The translations under genes and the position numbers were made by a program. The notes under the pieces are model-generated. The model saw nothing but the letters and a program-made list of their open reading frames with translations. It was not told the DNA's origin and did no database searches. DNA of 64,000 bases, taken from NCBI RefSeq assembly GCF_003026475.1, contig NZ_PYMC01000005.1, forward strand, positions 62,001 to 126,000. The letters are read 5' to 3'. How positions within the stretch are numbered: position 1 is the stretch's first letter; the number at the start of each line of letters is the position of its first letter. Below are positions 42,949 to 52,139 of this stretch, one piece after another. The stretch comes from Photobacterium lipolyticum (GTDB lineage Bacteria; Pseudomonadota; Gammaproteobacteria; Enterobacterales; Vibrionaceae).

Positions 42949-43046
42949 GTCATCCCGAAATTGAGGAACGAGATATCCGGGATCCAGCTCTAACCGCGTG
43001 CTCCTTAGATTCCGTATAAGTTCGTTCCTCTCTTTACGGAATGACG
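42949..43046. repeat. Large imperfect palindromic repeat inside the valine operon
   Basis: Two arms of about 38 bases, beginning GTCATCCCG on one side and GTCATTCCG on the other (reverse complement), share GAGGAACGA and GATCC/GATTCC-type cores, with a short central loop region. As RNA it would form a long hairpin. The form resembles dispersed GTCATYCC intergenic repeats of many proteobacteria. It sits in the 301-base gap between ech and the hydrolase gene. Confidence 0.75.
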
Positions 43047-43098
43047 AAACTGGGTTACTGAACTCGTCAAAACTTCGGTGCTGTACTAATAAATATCT

Positions 43099-43896
43099 CT
43101 ACCGATTTTTCCAGTTTGGCGGACGTTTTTGCAAAAAGGCCAGTACCCCTTCGGTTTGATCCTCGGTATCGAACAGGCGGACAAACAATTCCCGTTCTTT
43201 CATCAGGCCATGTTGCAACGGTGCGCTGCGGCAATTTTGAATTAATGCTTTGCAGGCAGTAACCGACGACGGGGATTGATTTGCCACCGATTCAGCCAGC
43301 TTAACCGCGGCTTCCAGACTTTTACCTTGTTCCACAACCTCTTCGACTAATCGAATGTTACGCGCTTGTTCGGCTGTGACTCGCTCGCCACACAAAATAA
43401 TACGTTTTGCCCAGCCTTCACCTACCAGCCAGGCCAGATTTTGCGTTCCGCCCGCACAGGGTAACAAGCCAACTTTTGCCTCTGGTAATGCCATTACGGC
43501 TTGCTGTTCAGCAATGCGAATGTCGCATGCGAGTGCCACTTCTAATCCCCCGCCCATGGCATAACCATTAATGGCTGCGATTGATACCCCCCGAAATGCC
43601 GATAAGGTTTCAAATGCTTCGCCAAAACAACGTGCCATGTCGCCCGCTATCGCTTTATCGCCGTCAGCAAACAACTTAAGATCAGCGCCTGCCGAAAAAA
43701 ACTTGTCACCCTGGCCGGTGATCACCAAGGCATACACCTTTTTTAAATCATTCAAAGAGAGTATCGCTGTTTTTAGCGCATTCAGGCTGTCTGCCGTCCA
43801 GGTATTTGCCGGCGGGTTATTCATGGTGATCACCGCCACATGGTTATTCACTTCAACCTCTATCGCGGTCTGAACCAAGCCTTCATTTTCTGACAT
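43099..43896 (-). CDS. Enoyl-CoA hydratase (valine/isoleucine pathway)
   Basis: The 265-residue crotonase-family protein has GQGDKFFSAGADLKLFADGD, AINGYAMGGGLEVALACDIR and LPEAKVGLLPCAGGTQNL, with the oxyanion-hole glycines and the catalytic glutamates expected. It hydrates methacrylyl-CoA or tiglyl-CoA. Its place between the acyl-CoA dehydrogenase and the 3-hydroxyisobutyryl-CoA hydrolase fits valine breakdown. GGAG lies upstream of ATG 43896. Confidence 0.92.
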   Translation of the reverse strand: MSENEGLVQTAIEVEVNNHVAVITMNNPPANTWTADSLNALKTAILSLNDLKKVYALVITGQGDKFFSAGADLKLFADGDKAIAGDMARCFGEAFETLSAFRGVSIAAINGYAMGGGLEVALACDIRIAEQQAVMALPEAKVGLLPCAGGTQNLAWLVGEGWAKRIILCGERVTAEQARNIRLVEEVVEQGKSLEAAVKLAESVANQSPSSVTACKALIQNCRSAPLQHGLMKERELFVRLFDTEDQTEGVLAFLQKRPPNWKNR

Positions 43897-43920
43897 GAGC
43901 TTTCTCCATGTAATACCAGA

Positions 43921-45090
43921 TTACAACAACTCGCACCCTTCGCGAAGCAGCCGACGGGCAATGATCAGGCGCATAATTTCATTGGTACCTTCAAGGATTT
44001 GATGCACCCGGACATCACGAAAATAGCGTTCAATGGGATATTCCTTGATATAGCCATAGCCCCCATACAGTTGCAGCGCCTGATCACAGACAGTGAATCC
44101 AACATCGGTCGCAAAGCGTTTAGCCATCGCGCAATAAGCTGTCGCTTCCGGATCCTGACGATCTAGCTTACTGGCGGCATACCTTACCAATTGTCTTGCT
44201 GCAACCAATTCGGTTGCCATATCCGCGATTTTAAATTGCAGCCCCTGAAACTGAGCCAGTCTTTCGCCAAATTGTTTTCGCTCAGTCATGTATTGCTTTG
44301 CCTGGTTTAAGGCTTGCTGCGCAGTACCGACAGAGCAGGTCGCAATGTTAATTCGTCCGCCATCAAGCCCCTTCATCGCAAACTTGAAGCCTTCTCCTTC
44401 TTGCCCTAACCGGTTTCGGGCGGGTATCACCACATTGTCAAATGTAATCGCCCGGGTCGGCTGACTGTTCCAGCCCAGTTTGGGCTCTTTCCGTCCATAG
44501 TGGATCCCTTTGGCATCAGCAGGCACGATAAAAGCAGAAATGCCTTTAGCATTGGCATTTTCAGGCCTAACATCATCCGTTCTTGCCATCACCACCAGCA
44601 CGTCCGTTTCACCCGCACCGGAAATGAACGTTTTCGCGCCATCAAGAATGTATTGTTCGCCGTTACGCTTTGCCGAGGTCGTCAGCGATGCGGCGTCTGA
44701 ACCTGCTTCAGGCTCAGTTAAGCAATACGAAGCCAGCCAGTCACCGGTGATCAATTGCGGACAATACTCCGCACAGGCCTCGTCAGTGGCAAAGCTGGCA
44801 ATCATCCAGGTCACCATGTTATGGATGGTCATAAACGCGGTGGTTGACGTGCAGCCCATCGCGAGTTGCTCAAAGACAATTGAGGCATCTAACCTGCTAA
44901 GGGCTAACCCACCTTGGATCGCCGGGGTATAAAGGCTGAGAAAACCCAGCTCACCCGCTTCTTTCAGTACCTCCTTAGGGAAGATCTGTTTCTCGTCCCA
45001 TTCAGCGGCCATCGGACTAAGCCGTTCAATTGCAAACTGGCGCGCTGTTTGGGCAAAGGCGCGTTGATCTTGATTCAGCTCAAAGTCCAT
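43921..45090 (-). CDS. Acyl-CoA dehydrogenase (isobutyryl/2-methylacyl-CoA type)
   Basis: The 389-residue flavoprotein has YCLTEPEAGSDAASLTTSAK, GAKTFISGAGETDVLVVMAR, the FAD region MTERKQFGERLAQFQGLQFK, and the C-terminal QLYGGYGYIKEYPIERYFRD with VHQILEGTNEIMRL, which includes the catalytic Glu. It dehydrogenates isobutyryl-CoA or 2-methylbutyryl-CoA and reduces ETF. ATG 45090 has GGAGG six bases upstream; a TTG four codons before is less likely. Confidence 0.92.
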   Translation of the reverse strand: MDFELNQDQRAFAQTARQFAIERLSPMAAEWDEKQIFPKEVLKEAGELGFLSLYTPAIQGGLALSRLDASIVFEQLAMGCTSTTAFMTIHNMVTWMIASFATDEACAEYCPQLITGDWLASYCLTEPEAGSDAASLTTSAKRNGEQYILDGAKTFISGAGETDVLVVMARTDDVRPENANAKGISAFIVPADAKGIHYGRKEPKLGWNSQPTRAITFDNVVIPARNRLGQEGEGFKFAMKGLDGGRINIATCSVGTAQQALNQAKQYMTERKQFGERLAQFQGLQFKIADMATELVAARQLVRYAASKLDRQDPEATAYCAMAKRFATDVGFTVCDQALQLYGGYGYIKEYPIERYFRDVRVHQILEGTNEIMRLIIARRLLREGCELL

Positions 45091-45118
45091 AACTGCCTCC
45101 AATACCTAACCCACTTAA

Positions 45119-46612
45119 CTACTTCAACTGAATAGTCAGATTCGGCCCGGTCGAAATATCATCATCAAACCAGCGCGCGGTAACGGTTTTGGTTTCGGTA
45201 TAAAAGCGTACAGCCTGCTTTCCGTAAGCATGTAAATCACCGTGAAAACTGCCTTTCCAACCCGTGAACGAGAAGAAAGGAAGAGGTACAGGAATAGGGA
45301 CGTTAATGCCTACCTGGCCGACCTCAATTTCATGCTGATATTTTCTGGCCACCGCACCGCTGGCCGTAAAAATGGATGTTCCATTACCATACGGATTGGC
45401 ATTGACCAAAGCGATGGCCTCTTCAAGACTGTCGACTTCCAGACAGATCAATACCGGGCCAAAGATTTCCTGCTGATAAACCGACATTTCCGTTGTGACA
45501 CCACTAAACAGCGTCGGTCCCACCCAGTTACCTTTCGGATATCCCTCGACGCCACATTGGCTGCCATCAAGTTCACATACTGCCCCTTGATCTTTGCCTT
45601 GTTGGATAAGATGTAGCACTCGGTCTTTCGCTAACGGGCTGATCAAAGGGCCGAATCCGGCAGAAGCATCATTCCACACACCCGGTTTTACTTTTGCCAT
45701 CACCTTTTTCAAATCAGCGATCCAGCTTTTATCCCGGCCCACAAACACCGCGACAGAAATTGCCATACAACGCTGTCCGGCCGCACCGACCGATGATCCC
45801 ACCAAATTATTGATCACTTGTTCTCTGTTCGCATCGGGCATGATCACCATATGATTTTTGGCACCGGCGAAGGCCTGAACCCGTTTCAGGTTATGGGTGC
45901 CAGTTTGATAAATATAGCGGGCAACCGGCACCGAGCCGACGAATGACACGGTGCGGGTATCAGGATGAGAGAGTAAATAATCGACCTGCTCTTTCTTGCC
46001 ATGGACTATCTGCAGGACGCCTTTGGGAACTCCCGCTTGTTCAAATAATTCAGCCAGCCGTACCGAAGTTAATGGCGCTTGCTCGGAAGGCTTCAACACA
46101 AAGGTATTACCGCAGGCAATCGCTATCGGAAACACCCATAACGGGATCATGGCCGGAAAGTTGAACGGCGTGATACCGCAGCAAACACCCAAGGGCTGAG
46201 TGACTGAATAGGTATCAAGGCTCTCGGCTACATTTTCAACCATTTCCCCCATCATCTGGCTGGCTATATTGGCGGCCTGCTCTACCACTTCAATACCACG
46301 CCAAACATCCCCTTTCGCATCGGCAAAAATCTTACCTGTCTCCTGAGACACTAAAGTGGCCAGCTCATCATGATGTTCTTTTAGTAGCTGTTGATACCTG
46401 AGCATGAGCCTAGCCCGCTCAGACACTGCAACTTCTTTCCATTGCAAAAATGCTTGCGAGGCACTTGCAACGGCCTCCGTCACTTCCGCTTCTGTCGCGC
46501 AAGGCAGGTTAGCGATAATTTCATTGCTGGCCGGATTGGTGACGTGAATCCACTGCTTTGATACAGATTGGCGAAACTCGCCGTTAATAAAGAGAGGAAC
46601 AGACTGAATCAT
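45119..46612 (-). CDS. mmsA: Methylmalonate-semialdehyde dehydrogenase (CoA-acylating)
   Basis: The 497-residue aldehyde dehydrogenase has [33 protein letters not shown], and the catalytic Cys in [18 protein letters not shown]. The last motif is typical of MmsA, which makes propionyl-CoA from methylmalonate semialdehyde with NAD and CoA, the end of valine breakdown. The first in-frame ATG touches the Shine-Dalgarno, while ATG 46612 has AAGGAA six bases upstream and is preferred. Confidence 0.94.
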   Translation of the reverse strand: MIQSVPLFINGEFRQSVSKQWIHVTNPASNEIIANLPCATEAEVTEAVASASQAFLQWKEVAVSERARLMLRYQQLLKEHHDELATLVSQETGKIFADAKGDVWRGIEVVEQAANIASQMMGEMVENVAESLDTYSVTQPLGVCCGITPFNFPAMIPLWVFPIAIACGNTFVLKPSEQAPLTSVRLAELFEQAGVPKGVLQIVHGKKEQVDYLLSHPDTRTVSFVGSVPVARYIYQTGTHNLKRVQAFAGAKNHMVIMPDANREQVINNLVGSSVGAAGQRCMAISVAVFVGRDKSWIADLKKVMAKVKPGVWNDASAGFGPLISPLAKDRVLHLIQQGKDQGAVCELDGSQCGVEGYPKGNWVGPTLFSGVTTEMSVYQQEIFGPVLICLEVDSLEEAIALVNANPYGNGTSIFTASGAVARKYQHEIEVGQVGINVPIPVPLPFFSFTGWKGSFHGDLHAYGKQAVRFYTETKTVTARWFDDDISTGPNLTIQLK

Positions 46613-46638
46613 GGTCATTTCCTTACATTGTTACACTG

Positions 46639-47838
46639 TTACGGAATTTCTATACCGATGGCTGTTGCTTCTCCACCACCAATACACAGCGATGCAACAC
46701 CTCGCAATGGCTTGTTGACAGTAGATAATGACTGTAATTGCTTCAGCGCATAGATCAGGCTAACCAGTATTCTGGCCCCACTGGCTCCGATAGGATGACC
46801 TAGCGCACATGCGCCCCCCTTGATGTTGACTTTACTGACCGCTAAACCCAGCTTCTGCACCGCTATTTGGGCGACGACCGCAAAGGCTTCATTAATTTCC
46901 CAAAGATCGACTTCATCAATCGACCAATCGAGCGACGACAATAACTGCCTGATGGCAAAAGCGGGGGCAAGGGTAAATTCCGAGGGCTTTCGGGCATGAG
47001 AAGAATGCCCTTTGATGATCGCGAGCGGAACTAATCCCAGTTCTTTGGCCATATCAGCATCCATGAGAACTAATGCTGCTGCGCCATCAGAAATAGCACT
47101 GGAATTAGCCGCCGTCACGGTGCCATGTTTTGCGAAAGCCGGCTTTAATGTCGGTATTTTATCGGTGCTGATTTGTCCGGGGTGCTCATCATGCTCGATG
47201 CTCACGTCGTGATGTTTGGTAGAAACAGGCACTGGAACAATTTCATCAGCAAAAAGATGGTGTTTTTGCGCATCTCGTGCACGTTGAACCGACATCATTG
47301 CCCACTCATCCATTTGCAAACGTGTGAAACCCAGCTTATCTGCTATTTGCTGGGCATAGACGCCCATCAGTTCGCCCTCATACGCATCTTCCAGGCCATC
47401 TAAGAACATATGATCGTATGTTGTTCGATGCCCTAACCGCATTCCGCTACGTGCTTCTTTCAGTAAATAGGGAGCATTGGTCATGCTTTCCATACCACCA
47501 GCAATCGCCGCCTGAATACCTCCGGCCTTAATCAGATCATATGCCAGCATCACCGATTTCATACCGGAGCCACACACTTTATTGATGGTGGTACAGCCTG
47601 TCGAATAGGGTAAACCGGCATTGATTGCAGCCTGACGTGCCGGTGCCTGGCCACACCCGGCAGGCAGTACACATCCCATAAAAACTTCATCGATAGACTC
47701 AGGAGAGAGCGATATCTCATCCAGCACGCTCCTGATGGCATGCTGTCCGAGTTGCGGTGCTGACAGGGTTTTAAACTGCCCCTGAAAACTGCCGAGCGGG
47801 GTTCTCTTCGCCGATATAATCCAGATTGTTCTTTCCAT
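46639..47838 (-). CDS. Acetyl-CoA acetyltransferase (thiolase)
   Basis: The 399-residue thiolase has the acylated Cys in TINKVCGSGMKSVMLAYDLI, the His in GGACALGHPIGASGARILV, and the second Cys in SLCIGGGEATAIGIE. It is the first gene of the minus-strand operon, 94 bases downstream of the LiuR-type box. In this setting it would cleave 2-methylacetoacetyl-CoA from isoleucine or acetoacetyl-CoA from leucine. The start at ATG 47838 has GAGGG upstream; the frame is open eight codons further. Confidence 0.92.
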   Translation of the reverse strand: MERTIWIISAKRTPLGSFQGQFKTLSAPQLGQHAIRSVLDEISLSPESIDEVFMGCVLPAGCGQAPARQAAINAGLPYSTGCTTINKVCGSGMKSVMLAYDLIKAGGIQAAIAGGMESMTNAPYLLKEARSGMRLGHRTTYDHMFLDGLEDAYEGELMGVYAQQIADKLGFTRLQMDEWAMMSVQRARDAQKHHLFADEIVPVPVSTKHHDVSIEHDEHPGQISTDKIPTLKPAFAKHGTVTAANSSAISDGAAALVLMDADMAKELGLVPLAIIKGHSSHARKPSEFTLAPAFAIRQLLSSLDWSIDEVDLWEINEAFAVVAQIAVQKLGLAVSKVNIKGGACALGHPIGASGARILVSLIYALKQLQSLSTVNKPLRGVASLCIGGGEATAIGIEIP

Positions 47839-47902
47839 CACTACGCCCTCTGACGACAGCAATCAAACAATATTTTGAGCCATTAATCCAAACTGCGATT
47901 TC

Positions 47903-47947
47903 TTGACCTTTTCGTAAGCATAGCACTAACATTTACGTAAACGTTAA
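47903..47947. promoter_or_regulatory. liu divergent control region with LiuR-type operator
   Basis: The palindrome TTTACGTAAACGTTAA is at 47932-47947. On the plus strand TTGACC (47903) and TAACAT (47927) with an 18-base spacer could drive liuR. On the minus strand TTAACG and TATGCT are 19 bases apart, with most of the palindrome inside the spacer, a geometry often used by MerR-family regulators. Confidence 0.6.
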
Positions 47948-48049
47948 GAAACAAACCAGCAATACCACCCGGTATGGTTCTGACCCAGATCGGCGCAATA
48001 ACGTATCAGAGCCTTTCCAATCGCCATGCAGATCAGAGGGCATCATAAG

Positions 48050-48427
48050 GTGGAGACTTGCAAAATAAGCGAGCTGGCAAAAGAGTTCGATATCACTACC
48101 CGAAGCATCCGTTTTTATGAGGATATGGGTCTGCTGCACCCAGCCCGGCATGGCAATATCCGAGTTTATCAGCGTCGAGATAAAATCAGGCTCAAGCTGA
48201 TCCTGCGGGGTAAGCGATTAGGCTTCTCATTAGCTGAAATTCGAGAACTGTTCGAGCTGTACGATACCAATCAAAGCAATACTCAGCTGAACCAGATGCT
48301 GACCATTATTGACGACAAGCAAATGACCCTACAACGCCAATTAGACGATATTAATATCGTGATGAGCGAACTCAGTGCAGCCCGTGAGCGCTGTCAGCAG
48401 GCATTGGATAGATCAAAGCCGCGATAG
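48050..48427 (+). CDS. liuR: MerR-family regulator of branched-chain amino acid catabolism, LiuR
   Basis: The 125-residue protein has an N-terminal MerR winged helix (ISELAKEFDITTRSIRFYED, then MGLLHPAR and RVYQRRDKIRLKLILRGKR) and a C-terminal dimerisation helix. MerR-like proteins of this kind in the liu cluster are LiuR, which responds to pathway acyl-CoAs. The start is uncertain: GTG 48050 has AGAGGG nine bases upstream, while ATG 48026 lacks a Shine-Dalgarno. It heads the leucine operon and lies beside its presumed operator. Confidence 0.88.
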   Translation: METCKISELAKEFDITTRSIRFYEDMGLLHPARHGNIRVYQRRDKIRLKLILRGKRLGFSLAEIRELFELYDTNQSNTQLNQMLTIIDDKQMTLQRQLDDINIVMSELSAARERCQQALDRSKPR

Positions 48428-48485
48428 TGCAAAGATCCCTTAGACATCAACACCGCATCACAACTTGGGACAACCAGGAGATGTT

Positions 48486-49652
48486 ATGAAAATTGCTTAT
48501 ACCCCACTTAATTTTGGCCTCGGTGAAACGATTGATATGCTTCGCGAGCAAGTGAATGCTTTTGCGGCCCATACTATTGTTCCAATGGCAGCCAAGATCG
48601 ACCGGGACAATCAATTCCCGAACCATTTATGGCCTATGCTCGGTGAGATGGGTTTATTGGGTGTTACCGTCAGCGAAGAGTATGGCGGTGCCGACATGGG
48701 GTATTTGACACATGTGGTTGTAATGGAAGAGATAAGCCGAGCCTCAGCCTCTGTCGGGTTAAGTTATGCCGCCCATTCCAACTTGTGTGTAAACCAAATT
48801 TACCGCCATGGTACTGCAGAGCAATGTACCAAGTACCTGCCAGGTCTGATTGATGGCAATCAAATTGGCGCGCTGGCAATGAGCGAAGCTAATGCAGGAT
48901 CCGACATCACCGCTATGCAACTGAAGGCACAGCTAGTCGGTAACCGCTACATTCTGAACGGCACTAAAATGTGGATCACCAACGGCCCGGATGCCCATAC
49001 TTTGGTGGTTTACGCCAAAACTGATCCCGAGGCCGAATCCCACGGCATTACGGCTTTCATTATCGAGCGCGACTTCAAAGGTTTCAGCCATGCACAAAAA
49101 CTCGACAAGCTGGGAATGCGCGGTTCAAACACCTGCGAGCTGGTATTCAAGAACTGCGAAGTACCCAAAGAGAATGTTCTTGGCGAAGTCGATCATGGCG
49201 TGAAAATTTTAATGAGCGGCCTTGATTACGAGCGCGTCGTGCTAGCTGCCGGTCCTCTTGGCATTATGCAAGCCTGCTTAGACTTAGTCGTGCCTTATAT
49301 CCATGACCGTAAACAGTTTGGCCGTTCTATTGGTGAATTTCAGCTGGTTCAGGCCAAAGTCGCTGACATGTATACCCGCATGAATGCCGCCCGATCTTAT
49401 GTGTATGCCGTTGCCGCTGCCTGTGACCGGGGTGAAACAACCCGCAAAGATGCCGCCGGTGTGATCCTCTATAGCGCCGAACAGGCCACCCGACTCGCGC
49501 TGGATACCATTCAGTTACTGGGGGGCAATGGCTATATCAATGAGTTTCCGGCAGGACGATTACTACGGGATGCCAAGCTTTACGAAATAGGCGCAGGGAC
49601 TTCTGAGATCAGACGGATGCTGATTGGCCGTGAACTGTTTAAAGAATCGTAA
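48486..49652 (+). CDS. liuA: Isovaleryl-CoA dehydrogenase
   Basis: The 388-residue flavoprotein has [39 protein letters not shown], the FAD region [20 protein letters not shown] and [20 protein letters not shown] with [18 protein letters not shown]. The Gly/Ala pattern of the last motif and the gene order match LiuA, which oxidises isovaleryl-CoA to 3-methylcrotonyl-CoA and gives electrons to ETF. AGGAG lies seven bases before ATG 48486. Confidence 0.94.
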   Translation: MKIAYTPLNFGLGETIDMLREQVNAFAAHTIVPMAAKIDRDNQFPNHLWPMLGEMGLLGVTVSEEYGGADMGYLTHVVVMEEISRASASVGLSYAAHSNLCVNQIYRHGTAEQCTKYLPGLIDGNQIGALAMSEANAGSDITAMQLKAQLVGNRYILNGTKMWITNGPDAHTLVVYAKTDPEAESHGITAFIIERDFKGFSHAQKLDKLGMRGSNTCELVFKNCEVPKENVLGEVDHGVKILMSGLDYERVVLAAGPLGIMQACLDLVVPYIHDRKQFGRSIGEFQLVQAKVADMYTRMNAARSYVYAVAAACDRGETTRKDAAGVILYSAEQATRLALDTIQLLGGNGYINEFPAGRLLRDAKLYEIGAGTSEIRRMLIGRELFKES

Positions 49653-49694
49653 TAATAACGGTTCAAGATAACACTACTTTCCAAAAGGACGAGT

Positions 49695-51299
49695 ATGGCA
49701 ATTATTCAAAGTAAGGTTCAGCCACAAGATCCTCTGTTTGTCGCCAATCATCAGGCAATGACCGCGCTGGTCGATAACTTACGGTCTAATCTCCATGTCA
49801 TTATGCAAGGAGGCGGCGAAGCGGCTCTCGCTCGTCAAAGAGAAAAAGGTAAATTACCGGTGCGAGAGAGAATTGATAAATTACTCGATGCCGGTTCGCC
49901 GTTTTTGGAACTCAGTCAGTTTGCCGCCTGGAATGTTTACGACGTGCCGGTCCCTTGTGCCGGTGTGGTCGCGGGTATCGGTCAGGTTGAAGGCATTGAA
50001 TGTATGATTATCGCCAACGATCCATCGGTCAAAGGTGGCTCCTATTATCCTTTAACGGTGAAAAAACACCTTCGCGCACAGGAAATCGCCGAGCGATGCC
50101 ATCTTCCCACGGTCTATTTAGTGGATTCCGGAGGTGCGAACTTGCCTCATCAAGCCGAAGTCTTTCCCGATCGGGACCATTTCGGGCGCATTTTCTATAA
50201 TCAGGCTCGGATGTCAGCCAAGGGCATTCCGCAAATCGCCGTTGTGCTTGGCCTCTGCACCGCAGGTGGCGCTTATGTTCCGGCAATGGCTGATGTGTCG
50301 ATCATCGTAAAAGAGCAAGGAACGATTTTCCTGGCGGGCCCGCCGCTGGTAAAGGCCGCGACCGGTGAGATTGTGACTGCCGAAGCATTGGGTGGCGCCG
50401 ATGTGCACTGTAAAACATCGGGCGTGGCAGATTACTATGCCGAAAACGAACACCATGCTCTCGCCCTTACCCGGCAGGCTATTGCCAGCACCAATACGCC
50501 AAAGCTTAAGCCACCGGAAAAAACAATTGTTCCGCCGCAGTATGCTGCCGATGAACTCTACGGCATTGTCGGAACAAACCTGCGCCAGCCTTTTGATATC
50601 CGGGAAGTGATTGCCCGTATTGTCGATGATTCCGACTTGGATGAATTCAAAGCCTTATACGGTAGCACGCTGATCTGCGGATTTGCTCATTTGCACGGTC
50701 ACCCTATCGGCATCGTTGCGAACAACGGCATTCTGTTTTCTGAATCCGCCCTGAAAGGCGCGCACTTTATTGAGCTGTGTAGCAAGCGAAAGATCCCGCT
50801 GCTTTTTCTCCAGAACATTACCGGCTTCATGGTCGGGAAAAAATACGAATCTGAGGGTATCGCTAAACACGGTGCGAAAATGGTGATGGCTGTCGCCTGT
50901 GCTGATGTACCTAAATTCACCGTAATTGTCGGAGGCTCATATGGCGCGGGCAACTACGGTATGTGCGGCCGGGCCTATAACCCCACAATGATGTGGATGT
51001 GGCCGAATGCCCGGATCTCTGTAATGGGCGGTGAACAAGCCGCCGGCGTTATGGCGCAAGTTACCCGCGATGTAAAAGCCCGTAACGGGGAAACATGGAG
51101 TGACGATGAAGAGTTCGCTTTTAAACAGCCGATTATCGCACTCTATGACGCCCAGGGGCATCCCTACTTTGCCAGTGCCCGACTGTGGGATGACGGTATT
51201 ATCGACCCCAAGCACACCAGAGATGTGGTTGGACTCGCGCTGGCAGCGGCATTGCGGGATCCGATCCCAGAGAGCCAGTTTGGTATTTTCCGCATGTAA
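49695..51299 (+). CDS. liuB: 3-Methylcrotonyl-CoA carboxylase, carboxyltransferase (beta) subunit
   Basis: The 534-residue protein is a two-domain carboxyltransferase: [40 protein letters not shown] and [20 protein letters not shown] in the first half, and [20 protein letters not shown] and [15 protein letters not shown] in the second. It moves CO2 from biotin on LiuD to 3-methylcrotonyl-CoA. AAAGGACGAGT precedes its ATG. It lies 42 bases after liuA and 15 before liuC. Confidence 0.95.
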   Translation: MAIIQSKVQPQDPLFVANHQAMTALVDNLRSNLHVIMQGGGEAALARQREKGKLPVRERIDKLLDAGSPFLELSQFAAWNVYDVPVPCAGVVAGIGQVEGIECMIIANDPSVKGGSYYPLTVKKHLRAQEIAERCHLPTVYLVDSGGANLPHQAEVFPDRDHFGRIFYNQARMSAKGIPQIAVVLGLCTAGGAYVPAMADVSIIVKEQGTIFLAGPPLVKAATGEIVTAEALGGADVHCKTSGVADYYAENEHHALALTRQAIASTNTPKLKPPEKTIVPPQYAADELYGIVGTNLRQPFDIREVIARIVDDSDLDEFKALYGSTLICGFAHLHGHPIGIVANNGILFSESALKGAHFIELCSKRKIPLLFLQNITGFMVGKKYESEGIAKHGAKMVMAVACADVPKFTVIVGGSYGAGNYGMCGRAYNPTMMWMWPNARISVMGGEQAAGVMAQVTRDVKARNGETWSDDEEFAFKQPIIALYDAQGHPYFASARLWDDGIIDPKHTRDVVGLALAAALRDPIPESQFGIFRM

Positions 51300-51314
51300 A
51301 CGGGAGGAGGTGTG

Positions 51315-52139
51315 ATGAAAGAGCAAGAAACCGCCGATCAGGCCCAAGAAGTATTATGCGCCGTCGATGAAAAGGGTATTGCAACCCTGACATTAAACCG
51401 GACCAGCAAACATAATGCTTTTGATGATGTTGTCATTCAGGCCCTACTCGATCATCTGGACAGATTAAAAAATGATCCCACCGTTTACGTCCTGGTATTA
51501 CGCGCTATTGGTAAACACTTTTCAACGGGGGCCGATCTGAACTGGATGAGATCAATGGCCAAAAAAAGTGTCGAAGAAAACCGCCAAGACGCCAAGCAAC
51601 TTGCACAACTAATGCATGTGTTAGATACCTTTCCTCACCCGACCATTGCACTGGTGCACGGCAGTGCATTTGGTGGCGCTTTAGGGCTAATTTGCGGTTG
51701 CGATATTGCCATCGCCAGCTCTGACGCACTGTTTTGTCTCAGTGAGGTTAAGCTAGGGTTAATTCCGGCCACCATTAGCCCCTATGTCTGCCGGGCGATG
51801 GGGGTCAGACAGGCCCGGCGCTATATGCTGACGGCGGAGCATTTTGACGCAGCAACGGCGCGGCAATTGAATATCATTCATATTGTCACAGATACGCTCA
51901 ACGGTGCGTTAGAAAAACAACTCACCCGCTTAACCCAAATGATTCTTACCAATAGCCCCAATGCAATGACAAGAGCCAAACAGTTATGCCATGTCTGTGA
52001 ACATAAAGCGATAGACTCTGAACTAAGAACACTGACCAGCGATTTGATCGCGGAGATCCGCAGATCTGAACAAGGACAAGAAGGGGTGAATGCTTTCTTT
52101 GAAAAGCGACCACCCGCATGGAGTGGCAAAGATGAGTAA
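51315..52139 (+). CDS. liuC: Methylglutaconyl-CoA hydratase
   Basis: The 274-residue crotonase-family protein has IGKHFSTGADLNWMRSMAKK, LVHGSAFGGALGLICGCDIA and LSEVKLGLIPATISPYVCRA, typical of the LiuC/AUH subgroup. It hydrates 3-methylglutaconyl-CoA to HMG-CoA. ATG 51315 follows a strong GGGAGGAGG; the preceding GTG is also in frame. The gene ends inside the start of liuD with an eight-base overlap. Confidence 0.93.
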   Translation: MKEQETADQAQEVLCAVDEKGIATLTLNRTSKHNAFDDVVIQALLDHLDRLKNDPTVYVLVLRAIGKHFSTGADLNWMRSMAKKSVEENRQDAKQLAQLMHVLDTFPHPTIALVHGSAFGGALGLICGCDIAIASSDALFCLSEVKLGLIPATISPYVCRAMGVRQARRYMLTAEHFDAATARQLNIIHIVTDTLNGALEKQLTRLTQMILTNSPNAMTRAKQLCHVCEHKAIDSELRTLTSDLIAEIRRSEQGQEGVNAFFEKRPPAWSGKDE

